Source: Ehretia macrophylla
Lineage: Eukaryota; Streptophyta; Magnoliopsida; Boraginales; Ehretiaceae
Reading direction: 5' to 3'
Assembly: GCA_037974665.1 (NCBI GenBank)
Contig: CM075767.1
Span: 26,933,498 to 26,997,497, forward strand
DNA length: 64,000 bases
Positions 11,139 to 23,497 of the stretch are shown here, one piece after another (position 1 is the first letter of the stretch; each line of letters begins with the position of its first letter). The notes beneath the pieces were generated by a model. That model was not told where the DNA came from. It was given only the letters and a program-made list of their open reading frames with translations, and made no database searches. A program made the position numbers and the translations under genes.

Positions 11139-13627
11139 TGTCATGCCCCGACCCAACCCCCAACTAAAGGTTAAGTCCGGACCCGACACACGGACAGAGT
11201 CTCCCCTGTACCGTGGACATTCTGAACACCTGTAAACTTGCAAATAAGGTATCTACAAGGTAAACAAACTTTTCAAGGCTCTATAAATAAAGATTCAAGG
11301 CCATCCGATCCTTGAAACAACAACAACTCCAAAACCACACAAGCATGCAAGAAATCTGTTTATAACATAGTAGTAGTCATGACATTCTAGGATAACATTA
11401 AAAAGAACTTAAAAGATAAGGCATACTACATTAGCCATTCACTCCCAAGCATGCAAGGAACTAAAAGCAAGAATAAAAGTTATTACAATACATGGCTTCC
11501 AAATCTACACCACAATCAACTATCCTTCAAATTTATACAACAGGCATATACATAGCCCTTAGGCCACAAAATAGGACATAAGACAATTAGTCGAGCCTTC
11601 CACAAAGCAGCAAGAAATTAAACCACCTCAAGCTATCAGGCACAGCAACTAAGGTAAAGGATCAATCTGAACTTCCTCCTCCTCAACTAACTCAACAAGC
11701 TGGGGATCACCCTCAGCGTCTCCTGAAACATATATCGAGGTATGAGCAACCACTGTTGCCCAGTGAGGGATATAGTACCAGGGCGTGCAATGCAACATAT
11801 AATACAGTTATACAACAATATCACTTAGACAATTTAAGAAACAATGATATCTTAAGTAACCACACATTTAAAAGGATACATTTCACACAATCCCCTATAC
11901 ACCAATCTTCACTGGTCTTCATTCACGATCCATGAACCACGAGCACGATCACGATAAGCCGGCATAATCCCCAAACACTCCAGTGGGTGTACTCCAGATG
12001 TACCCCGATAATCCTACGACCCAACATCCCCTGGCAATCTCCAGACCAGGCGAACGAGGGACTAGGGCACGGAGTTTGAATATCCACCGGCAAGCCCTCA
12101 GCCACCCAGCCGATATTCAACACATCCGCCCCTGACACTATGGTTGCGCAACCACGATGCAATGCACTTAACAATGGCAAATTAATAGCAATAATATAAG
12201 CATTAACACATAGGAGGATCAACAAAGTAGGTTGACCTCGATGCAATTAGAATAGAAGCAATTATAGAAGCTAATAAGCAGTTTACAAAGGAACATGTAC
12301 AAAATAAGCATAGAATCATACCAAAAGCTCCAAATCAACTTGAAACCACATATAAACACTTAAGGAGTCATGCCATGGGTTTAGAAGTGTGAGAAAACCA
12401 AAATTGCACCTAAACCCCTTTGTTTTTCAAACTATTTCTCTTCCAAACCAAGGTTAATGATTCCATTTTCAAAGGAAACTCTCTCAACATTCTAACTAAC
12501 CCTCAAGGTACCCTCTCAACCCTCTAACTCATTCAAATGCCCGCGATTACCCCGAAAGCCCCAAATTCCCTCTTATGGCTTTAAACTACACATACATCAT
12601 CCGAGCTTCAAACAAGGGATATCAAGGCTTCTATAGCACCTAGGTAGCCTAAGGATACTAGAATTGAAGCCTGAATTCACCCAGATTCGCATTAACCCCG
12701 AAAGTCCTTTATTAAAGTCGACTATTTAACGTTTTATGCGATTATAGAGCAATGTAAGTGCATAGGGCTATTAGACTACCTTCATTAGCACCTAAGGCTT
12801 CTATTAGGAGCATTGAATCAAGCTAATTCGAGCAATTACGCAAAAACCTAGAAAAAACGTCACTATTCACCCTAAAAATCAACCTAACGATTCTAACTGT
12901 TTAAATTGCGAAATGATGGCTCAAATATGTTCTCTAGCATTCATATACATGGTATAATAGCATAGATAATTAATACAATGGCATTTGAACACATTTTCAA
13001 CAAATCAAGAAAAGAGCAACTATTTAGAAATGCAAAAATAAGCCGTGAAATCCCTCACCAATGCGCGTAGGAGCACCTAGGAACCTTGCACACACCCTAA
13101 TACACTAGCTCAAGGGTTGGGAAGGCTTGGATTGAAGAGTTGAAGACCAATTTTTTCTCCTAGAGCTGCTGCAAAGTTTCGGCCCTGCTACAATGCCATT
13201 TCAACATTTTTTTGTTTTGATTTTTGCTTGTTATGACTTAAGGTGAGTTGTGTGTGTGTTATATAAGCTTGGGTGAGTTATTTAGTTTAAGTGTATAGTC
13301 AAATGTGAGTCAAACTAGTTAGAAACAAGTCCTAAGCATAAATTTAATGTTAGCTAATTAAACTCCAAATTAGTTACGTAACATTATTCATTCAACTACT
13401 AAAAACATTTTCTAAACGAGCTCTCCCATCGCCTCTAGATCAATTGCACATTTTCCACTACTTTTACAATTAATATGATTTAATAAAAATGCTAATTAAC
13501 CAATAGAATGCAGTTTAAAAATGGAGTGAATAGTAACTTAAGAAGGCAGTTAATAAGACATAGAAAGAGAAGCACAAACAAAGGATGCAACAGTAACTAA
13601 ATGCATGGCTAAAACTCGGGCGTCACA
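11139..13627 (-). mobile_element. Solo LTR of family B, inserted in the NUMT
   Basis: A 2489-bp LTR in minus orientation, with ends matching both LTRs of the element at 34494-44520. It is flanked by the exact duplication ACCTC (11134-11138 and 13628-13632), with no internal region or second LTR. This is the expected product of recombination between the two LTRs of a former full element. It carries the family hairpin at 11743-11762 and the GTAC-type block at 11984-12025. By eye it differs from the full-length copies by a few percent, so the insertion is fairly recent. Confidence 0.95.
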
Positions 13628-13632
13628 ACCTC

Positions 13633-16600
13633 CCCCTTTATAAATCGGGGGACTGTTTTTACAAATCGGATTGATTTTGCTTTTCCTGGGAAGAAAAGGT
13701 TGCCGACTGCTACTAATAACCTAACAGAACTTTTCTCGCGATCAGAACAAAGGGTAGTTCGCTGGGCCTGTATTTTGATCCTAGAGGTGCTGGTTCGACT
13801 CCAGCTCGTGACAAGACCTTTTTGGTTATAATATCTCGGTGCCTCCATTTTCTCCTTATACAGATGACTCTCCCATTTTTTGGCTGGTAAATACGAGATA
13901 GGATCCACTCTGGCAGCTGATCTTCTTTACTGTAGTTTGTGCTGGTTGTTCAATACTCCCATCAATCAACGGAATGTAGTGCGGTAGCTTTGCCATTGCA
14001 TCGAAGGAAGAATAAGAGCAATCGGTCAAATGATTGTTATTCCACTTACAGTGCCCCTATCGATGCAGAAAAAGAAAAATATTCCAAATCGGGTTTCGAG
14101 TATTTCATTTTGATCCAAACTTGCCAGCTCTTTTTTCTTTCTTTCTAATATGAAATTAGTTCGACCTATTTTTTTTTCAGACTGAATACCAATCCTGATT
14201 TTAAATATAACCAGTTTACGATCAGAGCCCTAGCGGGTTACCTAGCTTGTTTGGGGTCCTCGGGCTAGACTTTCTACAACGACATCTAGGCCTTGTTCTA
14301 TTATCACGACATGGACTCGGGGACATTTTATTCAATTCCAAGGTGATAATATTTTTTTTTGGGGGAAAAAGAGTGATAGCTAGAAAGGAAAGGCAGCAAG
14401 ACTGAGCCATTGGTAGGATGGCACTATGCAGCTGGGAATGAGTTTAAACAAATGTAGGGGCACTCTTCATGAAAGCATTTCCTAAATGCGAGGGGTTTGA
14501 TAGATGACCAACGGAATAACATTCATTCATAGGTATCCTTTATCTCGGTTATAAAGAATATATATGATATATGAAATGTCTAAAGGAAAGATATTCATAT
14601 GCCTCTCTGGTTCCTAAGGCGTAACCACGCGATCTTTAGGTCATCCGGTGGCGTGATTGTAATTAGTTTTTTATACATGTCTAGGCAAGTATGATTTAAT
14701 TGAACCATTAACTCAGCTAAGACAAGTGAGGTATGGTTAGCATCATTGGCGATAAGGTATTTTTCTCATGTGATAGAAAAAAAGGCCTGTGGTATTAGTG
14801 AAAGCTTAAGTTCCTTTGATGTGGAAGGGCTATTTGCCTTGCCAATAGAGAAAGTTTTTCCCTGGCTCTGCAGGCCCAATACTCCTTTCAGTAGTTACTT
14901 TAAATTCTTTTCCTTCTAGAGCAAGCTGTAGAAAAAATGTAAGGCTTTTTGTAAGTTAGTGCAAATGGTTTCCCAGTTGCCTTCCTAGGGGCTTGGGTTC
15001 TCTTTACAACCCCTGTTTTTTACTAGCCAATATCTTAGTATCTTTTCTTGCTTCGAGTTGGGAGAGCCCTTACAAGCTGCAAGTTTTTATACAACCCTTC
15101 TAGTTGAGAGTACCATTACAACCCCTGGGATAGATACAGTTAACTTGGAGAGCCTGGTTCTACACCCTATGTAGGTAAAACCTTTCTCTTTTTGCCTTTC
15201 TGATAGTAGTGACTGCCTCCTAGTAGAAATATCAAGAGGGGAGGCTTAAAGATCTAATATCATAGGGCCCGGAGAATAGAAACATATTACTTAGGGAGTT
15301 TACTCTCCTTGCTCTATCCATAAGGTTAGACTTGCTTACCTCCTATATGCAGGACTGCCAGAATAGGCTCTTGTCTCTTTGAACTCCTTTATGGAGGAAC
15401 TATCTTATTTCTAATGAATATATATCTTTTTTGTATTTGAAAGAAGTTACCTTTCACTTAGCTCTTCTCCAAATTCCAATTAGACTTATGAGTTCTAGCT
15501 TTCTGACCTTTTTAAAGGATTTTTTCCAACAAAAGGAGAGTTAGTGAAAGAAAATGCCATCTTCGACTTCTGGCGCAAAGCATCGCATCCTGGAGACACT
15601 ATTAAAAAATATGAGTATATAAAAAGTGCCATATTTGGGAATAAAGAAGGTTATCTCTAGTTCTCGAAGGATTTCTTGGAAAATAGATTAGCATCCCAGC
15701 CGATAAAACCTACAACCCAAAACCATCAAAGCATTGGAACTAGTTTACCGAAAGTGCCTTTTTAGTTAAGTCCAGATCAGATTCACTATATTCAAGCGAA
15801 GAATAAGTTGGCTATCTGAGACTGAGACAGAAAGTTTGAAAGATAGAAGTGTAAGTCTAGTTGTAGTATACGAAGCATAAATCCCCTATTTCCTAGACCC
15901 GACTATCCTAGGAGTAGACCAAGAAGGGATGGATAAAAGGCTTTTGCCTCGAAAGGCAATGAAGAGTTCAACTCTACCTAAGCTACTGTTCTTTTAGGGA
16001 GATATTATGTCTTATCAACCATTGATGAAAGTTCGGGAAGCAGCTAATCAACATCTTCTTCTTCCCAAGATCGACTCCTCTTTTTCTCTTTCCAAAGCGT
16101 AGAAGAAATCTCTTTAGTAGTCCTACTGTGAACTGAAACCCTTACTCGCTTCATATACTAGATAGTTGGAAAGAACTCCATTCATGGCCTTCCCCTAAAG
16201 AGAAGATATCCCATACCTTAAACCAGCCTCTACTGCACCCAAGAGTATCTTGTCCACTGCCCTCGAATCGAAAGAAGAGACGTAAGGAAACGAAAGGAAT
16301 ATCGAGGAAAGAGAGTTAGCTCTCCATGGAAGGAGAAGACATAAGGACAAGACCTCTCACTGGCTGTCTTGCCCACAAGAGTTTTTAACCTAGTTTGCAG
16401 GAACTTGATGTTAAGTGAACTCCAAAGAGAACTTTCAAATAAATGCTATTACCTTAGCTTATCAATTTCAATTCAACTCTATGGTTAGTAACTGCCATAT
16501 AAAGAACTTTTAGAATAGTATTGGTCTAACTAGCTTTAAGCCGAGCTTCTTATGCAACTAGCTGATCGTATGGACATAAAGAGGGAATGACTTTTGTTTA

Positions 16601-19600
16601 ACTTATAGACTTACCGCTAGAATGAAAAGAGGATTGCTCAGGACGGGAAATGAATGCCTTAAAGAAAAATCCCACTTAATGACCTGCATTGTCTATTCTC
16701 TTCTCTGGCTCGACCACTTGTGTACGTAAAATATACGTGTACGTGGTCGATGAATGGGACCTACGCGGGAAAGAGACTCCCTAGTAACTAGGAGGGATTC
16801 CTTAAATGTAATGTCTCTTTTCTTACTTCAGAGGGTAAACATTGTAACCAAGCAAGTAGGCAAAAAGCTCTTCTGGAACACTATCTTATCTAGAGCTCCC
16901 CTAGAGAAAGTATTCTACCTCGTTGGACCGTATTCGCTACTATCCATAGAAAAAGAGGCCAAAACAAAATGACTTACTACTTATTATTACATGATTCCTC
17001 CAAAGCATACTATAGCAGTGCTAAATCAAAAATCTTACCACGTAAGGAGGCTAAAGGGGTGCCTTTTTATAACTCTCTTGTGTTAGACCCTTACCTGTTG
17101 CTTAGTCTGTTGATTAAGATGTGGGCAGATGATGATTTTGATTGCACTTCTACTTATACGCCCACCAACTTCCACCTTAGCTTTTACCAACTAAACAAAA
17201 GGGAACTGCTGGCACAAGTAACATTTTCACTGTGAACTTCATAAACACTTCCTTACCGGCTACACACTAGGATCCCCGATACCAGATCGTACTATAATAA
17301 GCGACTACCATTTTTGGTTGTAGTGTTGTATTTCTACCTTGAAAGCAAGCAGCCCACCCACCAATAAATCAGTTTTGTGCGCAAGCCCCTTCCTACCATA
17401 GTAGGCATATCCTTCCGGTTCAGATGCAAGAGGATGTCTGTTGGGTCCAAGTACTAGTGGAAAAACTTCTACCTACCGGGAAACACCACTACCTCGAGTA
17501 GCTTTCTTTATTCAGAGATATTGACTATTCTTCAACCATTTTAGCAAGCCCTTCTTCCCTCTATTACATAGACCCTTGCCTTTAATCTTCGTTCTTCAAC
17601 TCAACTCGCGACCTAACTAGCTAGTCCGACTTTGCTTTCCCTATTGGATGGCATGAATGCCAGACTTTATTCAATAGAAGAAATAACTTCATATCTCCAA
17701 CTCTCGGGGTCTATTTAGAGTGGTAAGTGCAGTTAAGGCAGACTTCCGATAATCCTATATGTTCATAGGTGAGATCAAAAGCGTAATATATAAGAAAGTA
17801 AAATATCTTTTCTTAATCTACTTCTTCCATACTTTCTTCACTATCAAAATAGCTTTATTCATTCGCTACACCTTCTATTGGATCCATGGTCTCAATCAGT
17901 CCTTATCTAACTTACGAAGATAGTCAAACTTCACGATTCTGATATCTCAAAAGGAAAAAACATTTTCTCGCCTTCCCCCTCTCTGCTTTTCGCACTTCTA
18001 CGACGTAGCCTAAAGCAGCTTAATGGTCTCACCTCTTTTTGCCACATACTAAGACAACAAGCTCCATGCCTTATTATAGTGAGAAAGTGGTAAAGCCCTT
18101 GATGCAATGCAGATAACCTCTTGTGCCTTCGATCGAGAAAGAGTGATGATAAGGACATCTAGTCTAAGTGCTTATGCTTCTACCAAAAAGGTCCATACCC
18201 TTGAATGTAATCTTTAGGGATATAAACCAAATGTCCTGCCAAAACTATTTTACCCTCTCCATTTTCACTCACGGATAGCCCAATTTGAATTCAATGAATG
18301 GACTCAAGGAATTGAAGGCAGATAGGATAGATATTGCCTCTTACCTGCCGATCTAATTACCAATTGGTAAGCAGACCGAGTAAGAAGACACTTTATGATG
18401 ATTTACATTTTCTACTGGCCGACTTAGACACGAAGTTGAGATCCACATTTGGCTCTATCTTACGAAGCATAGGGTCTACCATTCAACAACTAGAGCGGTC
18501 CTCTCGGAAGGGTCTTGACACCCTTACCCATGCTCCTGGCTTTCGCCTTTCACTGATTTAGCTTACGATTGGGTCAATCTCAAGCATTGGCTTTCTACCT
18601 TAAGCTCGCCTCTAACTATCCTACTCTCCCAAGTTTGTTTCGAGTCTGGATGACCTACACTTTTGACTAGCTTAGTGCTGGATCGCTTAGTTTTGGGACG
18701 ATTGATGCCTTCCAGACATCAGCATTCTATAAGTACTATTTTTGTTCTCTGTCTTCTTTCCAACTGGAAAGACTTGGCTGCGTAGCACCTTCTTTCCTTA
18801 TATAATCATATAGATAAAAAAGTCTTTCTTGCCTAGCCTTACGCTAGGAGAGTGATAATTGACTAAGGACTGATTCAAGCCCCTCACAAGGTGACATAGT
18901 AGACTTCTAAGCAAGATCGAGTATAGATTGAGGTCTGACCGTGAGGGTGCTAAGGCCTACTTTCCCTTTGCCCATTGCCCCTACTTTTAGTAATTATATG
19001 CTATTAAGCCCTAAAAGCTTCTCGTTATCCCATAAGGAAAGAAATCTCGAACCAGGAAAGACATAAAGGGATAGCTACCCTTGCCTCAATCTAATGCTAA
19101 TGCCCGGCCTTGAATAGGCCTTGAATGCTGCCGGAGTGAATGGGATTTTAGGGTTATAGGGGCGAAACAAAAAGTATTCAAAAAAGGCGCCGGAGGCCTC
19201 AAACTCATTCGGAGTTGGAGAATTCAAAAAAATACTTTCTCAAGAGGAATGCATCAACAAAACTGCCCTTCTATATAGATCGTCGTGGTTTGTCAATAGA
19301 TTCTTAGCTTACTCCTCTTCCTATTGATATTGACTAGTTCATCATTTTTTTGTTGAGAGTTATCTTTCTGGACCGGACCCTTTTTTAGACCGTCTCCTGA
19401 AACACCTGCTTATCCTGCATATGCTTTCGAGGCCCCCACTCATTCAATCACTTGCTTGTGATTGCAGCCATTCCCCGAAAAGGGAGAGGCGAGGTTTGAA
19501 GATGCTCGACCGATAGGGATAGGAATTGAGACACTCCCATTCAGTTCATGTGATGAACCGAACATCGTTATGTCCCGAATTCTGCGAACCACCGGATCTA

Positions 19601-21068
19601 GATCAAGATCTCTATTACGTCATACGATATATCGATCCGGAGAACTGACTTTTAGTTGTAAGTCATCCATTCTGTTCTTATCTAAAGTGAGGCTAGGCTG
19701 TTTCACAGAGGTGCGCTTCGCTCGGCCACGTGATGAACATGTTTTAAGCTAACTGCATGTCGAGTGCTTAAGCAGAGCTTGTGGTCACTCGTTCCTCGCT
19801 TGTTCCAAAGAGCTTCAGATATGATTCTACACTACATACGATATTCCATTCTAGCCCTCACTAGCTCTTCGCTTGCTTGTACAAAGAGCATGCCCGATGA
19901 GGCTATTACGCTCACCGCGCACTTGTATTACCACCTGAGCTTCGTTATTGCTTCGCCCACCTCCTACGCCTACCACGAACTTGAATCATCACATGGCTGC
20001 TAAAGCAAGCTAGGCTTCACACGGCCCTGAGAAAGCCAAAAGAGCCTCTCCTCTCACGGCCGAAAGCTACGCAACACGTTGGAGAGCTTTTAGATCCCGC
20101 CATAAAACACCCATTCCCCTAGAGTTCTGAAGTGATCCTCATTCTCACCGTAGCCTTCTTAAGCCGAAAGAAAGCCCGGCAAGAATCTCATGGTAGTACG
20201 AAGGGGAAGTAGAATCGTATTCGGCAATGGTTCTTCGGATTGATCACAGATTCTTGGCCACGTCGTTTGGCTTCTACTCCAGTTGACCTCTCTTGTTTCC
20301 ATCCCCCCGTGAGAAGATAAAGAGCAAAACCAACCCAGAAGACCACTAAACCTATACCCCTATTAGTAAAGCTCCTTTGTGTTAGCTAACTTCATCTCCT
20401 TTAGCTGTTGGCTTTGGGCCCAGGCATTTCTAGGTGATGCATCCGGATGCTTTTAGGATGATGATGATCATGTCTCGGAGGGATGAGGAATTGTTGATGT
20501 TCTCTTTCTTTTTTTGCATTAAAGTACACTCAATCCACTTATTTCTCTTTTGAATATGGTCTTATCGACTCAAATATCCTCCCTATACTTTAAAGCGAAT
20601 TGGAACTCTCATCTTGAATTGGCATAAAAGCTGACTCACCATGCTTCTTCTGACTTTTTGGGATGAAACAAAAAGCAGGCTTTTTAGGGGTCTTCTTTGT
20701 ATCAGGAGTTGTTTGCTTAATCTTCAACTTTTCGAACTTCTTCACCTCTGATTTGAATTCCTATATTCTGAAGGACATCATAGGGCTCAATTGGTCGTCT
20801 TAGGTCGATATGTATCACTTTCTCAATTTCAGTATTACGAATATCTCAAGCCCTTGTTGTCTTCTGATCTACGACCACCCTCTACCCCACCTTGGATGCA
20901 TCACTGGACTAGAAAGAAAGGTGCGGAAAGTACACACTACCAAGTCAATTCCATTCTTTTTTGACTCCGTCCCTACCAGACTATAGCCCTAGACCCTATA
21001 CTGTAGCCTGGGCTAGAACTTCAAAGAACGGATCTTCCTTCTTGGCCTTGACTCTACATGGGCAGATG
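13633..21068. other. Mitochondrial-like block, no recognised gene
   Basis: About 7.4 kb of mitochondrial-like DNA. Open frames are short (up to about 96 codons, for example 19462-19752 plus) and resemble nothing I know. A broken inverted repeat lies at 16710-16750 and a tRNA-like T-arm at 13789-13805. Copies of TTCGCTTG/CTCGCTTG-like strings occur around 19790-19880. I see no rRNA and no complete tRNA. Confidence 0.6.
16710..16750. repeat. Interrupted inverted repeat in the mitochondrial-like block
   Basis: TCGACCAC (16710-16717) and GTGGTCGA (16743-16750) form a perfect 8-bp stem. Within it, ACGTA and TACGT can form an inner stem. It may be a former mitochondrial transcript-end hairpin or a recombination scar. 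Confidence 0.5.
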
Positions 21069-21073
21069 GGAAC

Positions 21074-23492
21074 TGTCACGCCCCAACTCGACCCCACCTA
21101 TAATCAGTCAGGACGCAACGGAATTTCGGCAGTATAACGACAGTAATTAAGACACCGAGGCTCTAAACCAACCTCTCAGAACATCATACAATCAAACTCC
21201 TCAACCAAACATCAATCAATTCCTCAATACCATTAACAACATACAACATAGCCATATTATACAACAATCATTTTTAGATGATCCAATAATAGTTATACGC
21301 CTTCGTTCCAACACAATACCTTAACTTTAACATACATATCCAATTAGATTATAAACCAATTTAGTAATCTAGACAAGGTCAAAAGAAGACTACTAAACCA
21401 TTATACATAAGTCTTTATACTAAGGTAGGTTTTACAATACATCATATTACAATAATTATAAACAATCTCATGGCGAAGACTCCTGCACATAAGACTCATC
21501 CACATACGGCACATTATCCCCTTTTGGAGGCACGTACCCGTAATCTTGCTCAAGGACACCTGTATGCATGCAATAATAGAGAGTGAGCTTATATAAAACA
21601 AGCTTAGCGAGGATCCGATAGATCTCTAATAGTATTTACTATGCTCCTTGGAAATGATCCTTTGAGCAAGTAAACACACAAATAAACATCAATACAATAT
21701 AAACACATAACTATAATGACCAATCAATAAAGGATACTCAATTTGGTACAGCTCCATACGCCATCACGATCTCAACCATTCTTCTTATAACTCCCCATTA
21801 CTCACGCACCCGAGGTACCTCACTAGCCTCTCCCTCTATGACACCTCCGTCATGCGAGCTGGAGGTAGTCTCTGGTAGTCATGCCGTTATCAACCCGACA
21901 GCCCGACGCTACCCGAGATGTGGCACACACATACCAAGACTCAACAATAATAATAAACATCATTCACAGGAGGACAATCTAGCAGAACTGCCTATCTCCC
22001 GGTTCATCAATCATCAATCAATAATTATCAATAATCATCAATTTTCATCAATTATCATCAATATAACATTAAGTAATCAATTAAACAACAAATAACTAAG
22101 TTAGATGACAAAGTAGGCCATCCAACTTAACATGCATTAAACACGTAATCTAACCCTAATCTAACCATCAATAACTCACAATTCAATCACTCAAACACCA
22201 CCCAATCATCTAAAGGCTCAATTCAACAATTTGAAGAAAGACAACCTAAACTTCAAATAATCATATCTTATATTCTACTAATCCAAACAACTCCAAATCA
22301 GTTTCAAACACTCAACCATTCAATCAACTACATTAGCCCTCTCAGAAACCAACCAAGACACATCAAAATCAAGCCCAACAACCCTAAAACCTCAATGCAC
22401 CTAGGCTGAAATTTCTGGATTTTCACCCAAACATCACAATCGAAAATTCGGCACTATAACGATGTTACAACGTAATTAACAAACTTTTAGAAATCGACGG
22501 CAATCAATTCCAACCTCAACAACTCAAGATAATCATCAAAAGGCCAATCTATCAACTTTAAATACCCGAAAATAAATAATTTCGCTGCAATGGTTCAAAT
22601 CTCGTAGTAATACACCTAAACAATCCCTAGCATGCGCTGAGAAATAATATAACTTCAAATTAACATTATAACGGTTCAATAATCGATTATATGCAAAAAC
22701 ATAAAAAATGACTTTTGAGATCTACAAATTTTCTCTCACCTTTGATGCGATATAAGCCTAGATATGCATGCAATGCGTGCCCAACAAGCGGAATCCAACT
22801 CGGCATGAAGTTCTACGGACAAAAACTAGGTTTTTCTATGAAAATTTGATTTGAAAACTTGAAGAAAAGCTTTGGTTTTCTCTCTTATGGCTCTCGGCCA
22901 TGTGTGTGTCTTTTGAGTGTGTTTTGTGTGTGTAACTACAAAATACTCAAAAGTCAACAAAATAAATAAAGTCAAAGTTGAAAACTAATTAATTTTTAGT
23001 GTTTTCTTGACTTTAAATTTATTTTCTTGATCACCATTGCTCAAAACAATTATACAACACCCAAGATAGCTCAAGTAAGTTATTTTTAGGTGACAAGAAG
23101 TTTTACATTCAAACAATTCTACCCGAGTCGGCTTAAAACTCGTTTTCTTGCAAAACAAAGTGCAAAAATCTTTAAAATTCCAAAACCGATTCCAAATCCG
23201 TTTTAATCAAACACGGGTCTATTAATACTCGAGGACTAGGTTTTAAAATGTTTAAAACACCCCTATAAAAATTTTAGCGGACAGGTGTTCAAAAATACTA
23301 TTCACCAAAACCGACGATAAAATTTCTGATTCCGTTTTTTATGAAAATTTCATGAATGCACACTTAGCATGTATTATGAGTATTAATCACATATTTAGCA
23401 CATTCTAAGTCATATAGCACATAAACAGGTCAAGTCACGCAAAACGAGGTAAAGCACGCAAAACGAGATAAAGCAAAATATGGGGTCTCACA
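21074..23492 (-). mobile_element. Solo LTR of family D, inserted in the NUMT
   Basis: A 2419-bp LTR in minus orientation matching the LTR at 53493-55976. It begins TGTCACGCCCC and ends GGGGTCTCACA. The exact duplication GGAAC lies on both sides (21069-21073 and 23493-23497). There is no internal region. It carries the family D hairpin (21584-21606, with one mismatched pair) and two copies of a CTCGTTTTGCGTG motif, on the minus strand, near its outer end. It is clearly more diverged from the 53-kb copy than the family B copies are from each other. Confidence 0.93.
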
Positions 23493-23497
23493 GGAAC

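Noticed and set aside
13789-13805. GCTGGTTCGACTCCAGC, a perfect tRNA T-arm with a canonical TTCGACT loop
   Set aside because: I could not find matching acceptor, D and anticodon arms in the preceding 60 bp, so it is not called a tRNA gene; it may be a tRNA-like fragment.
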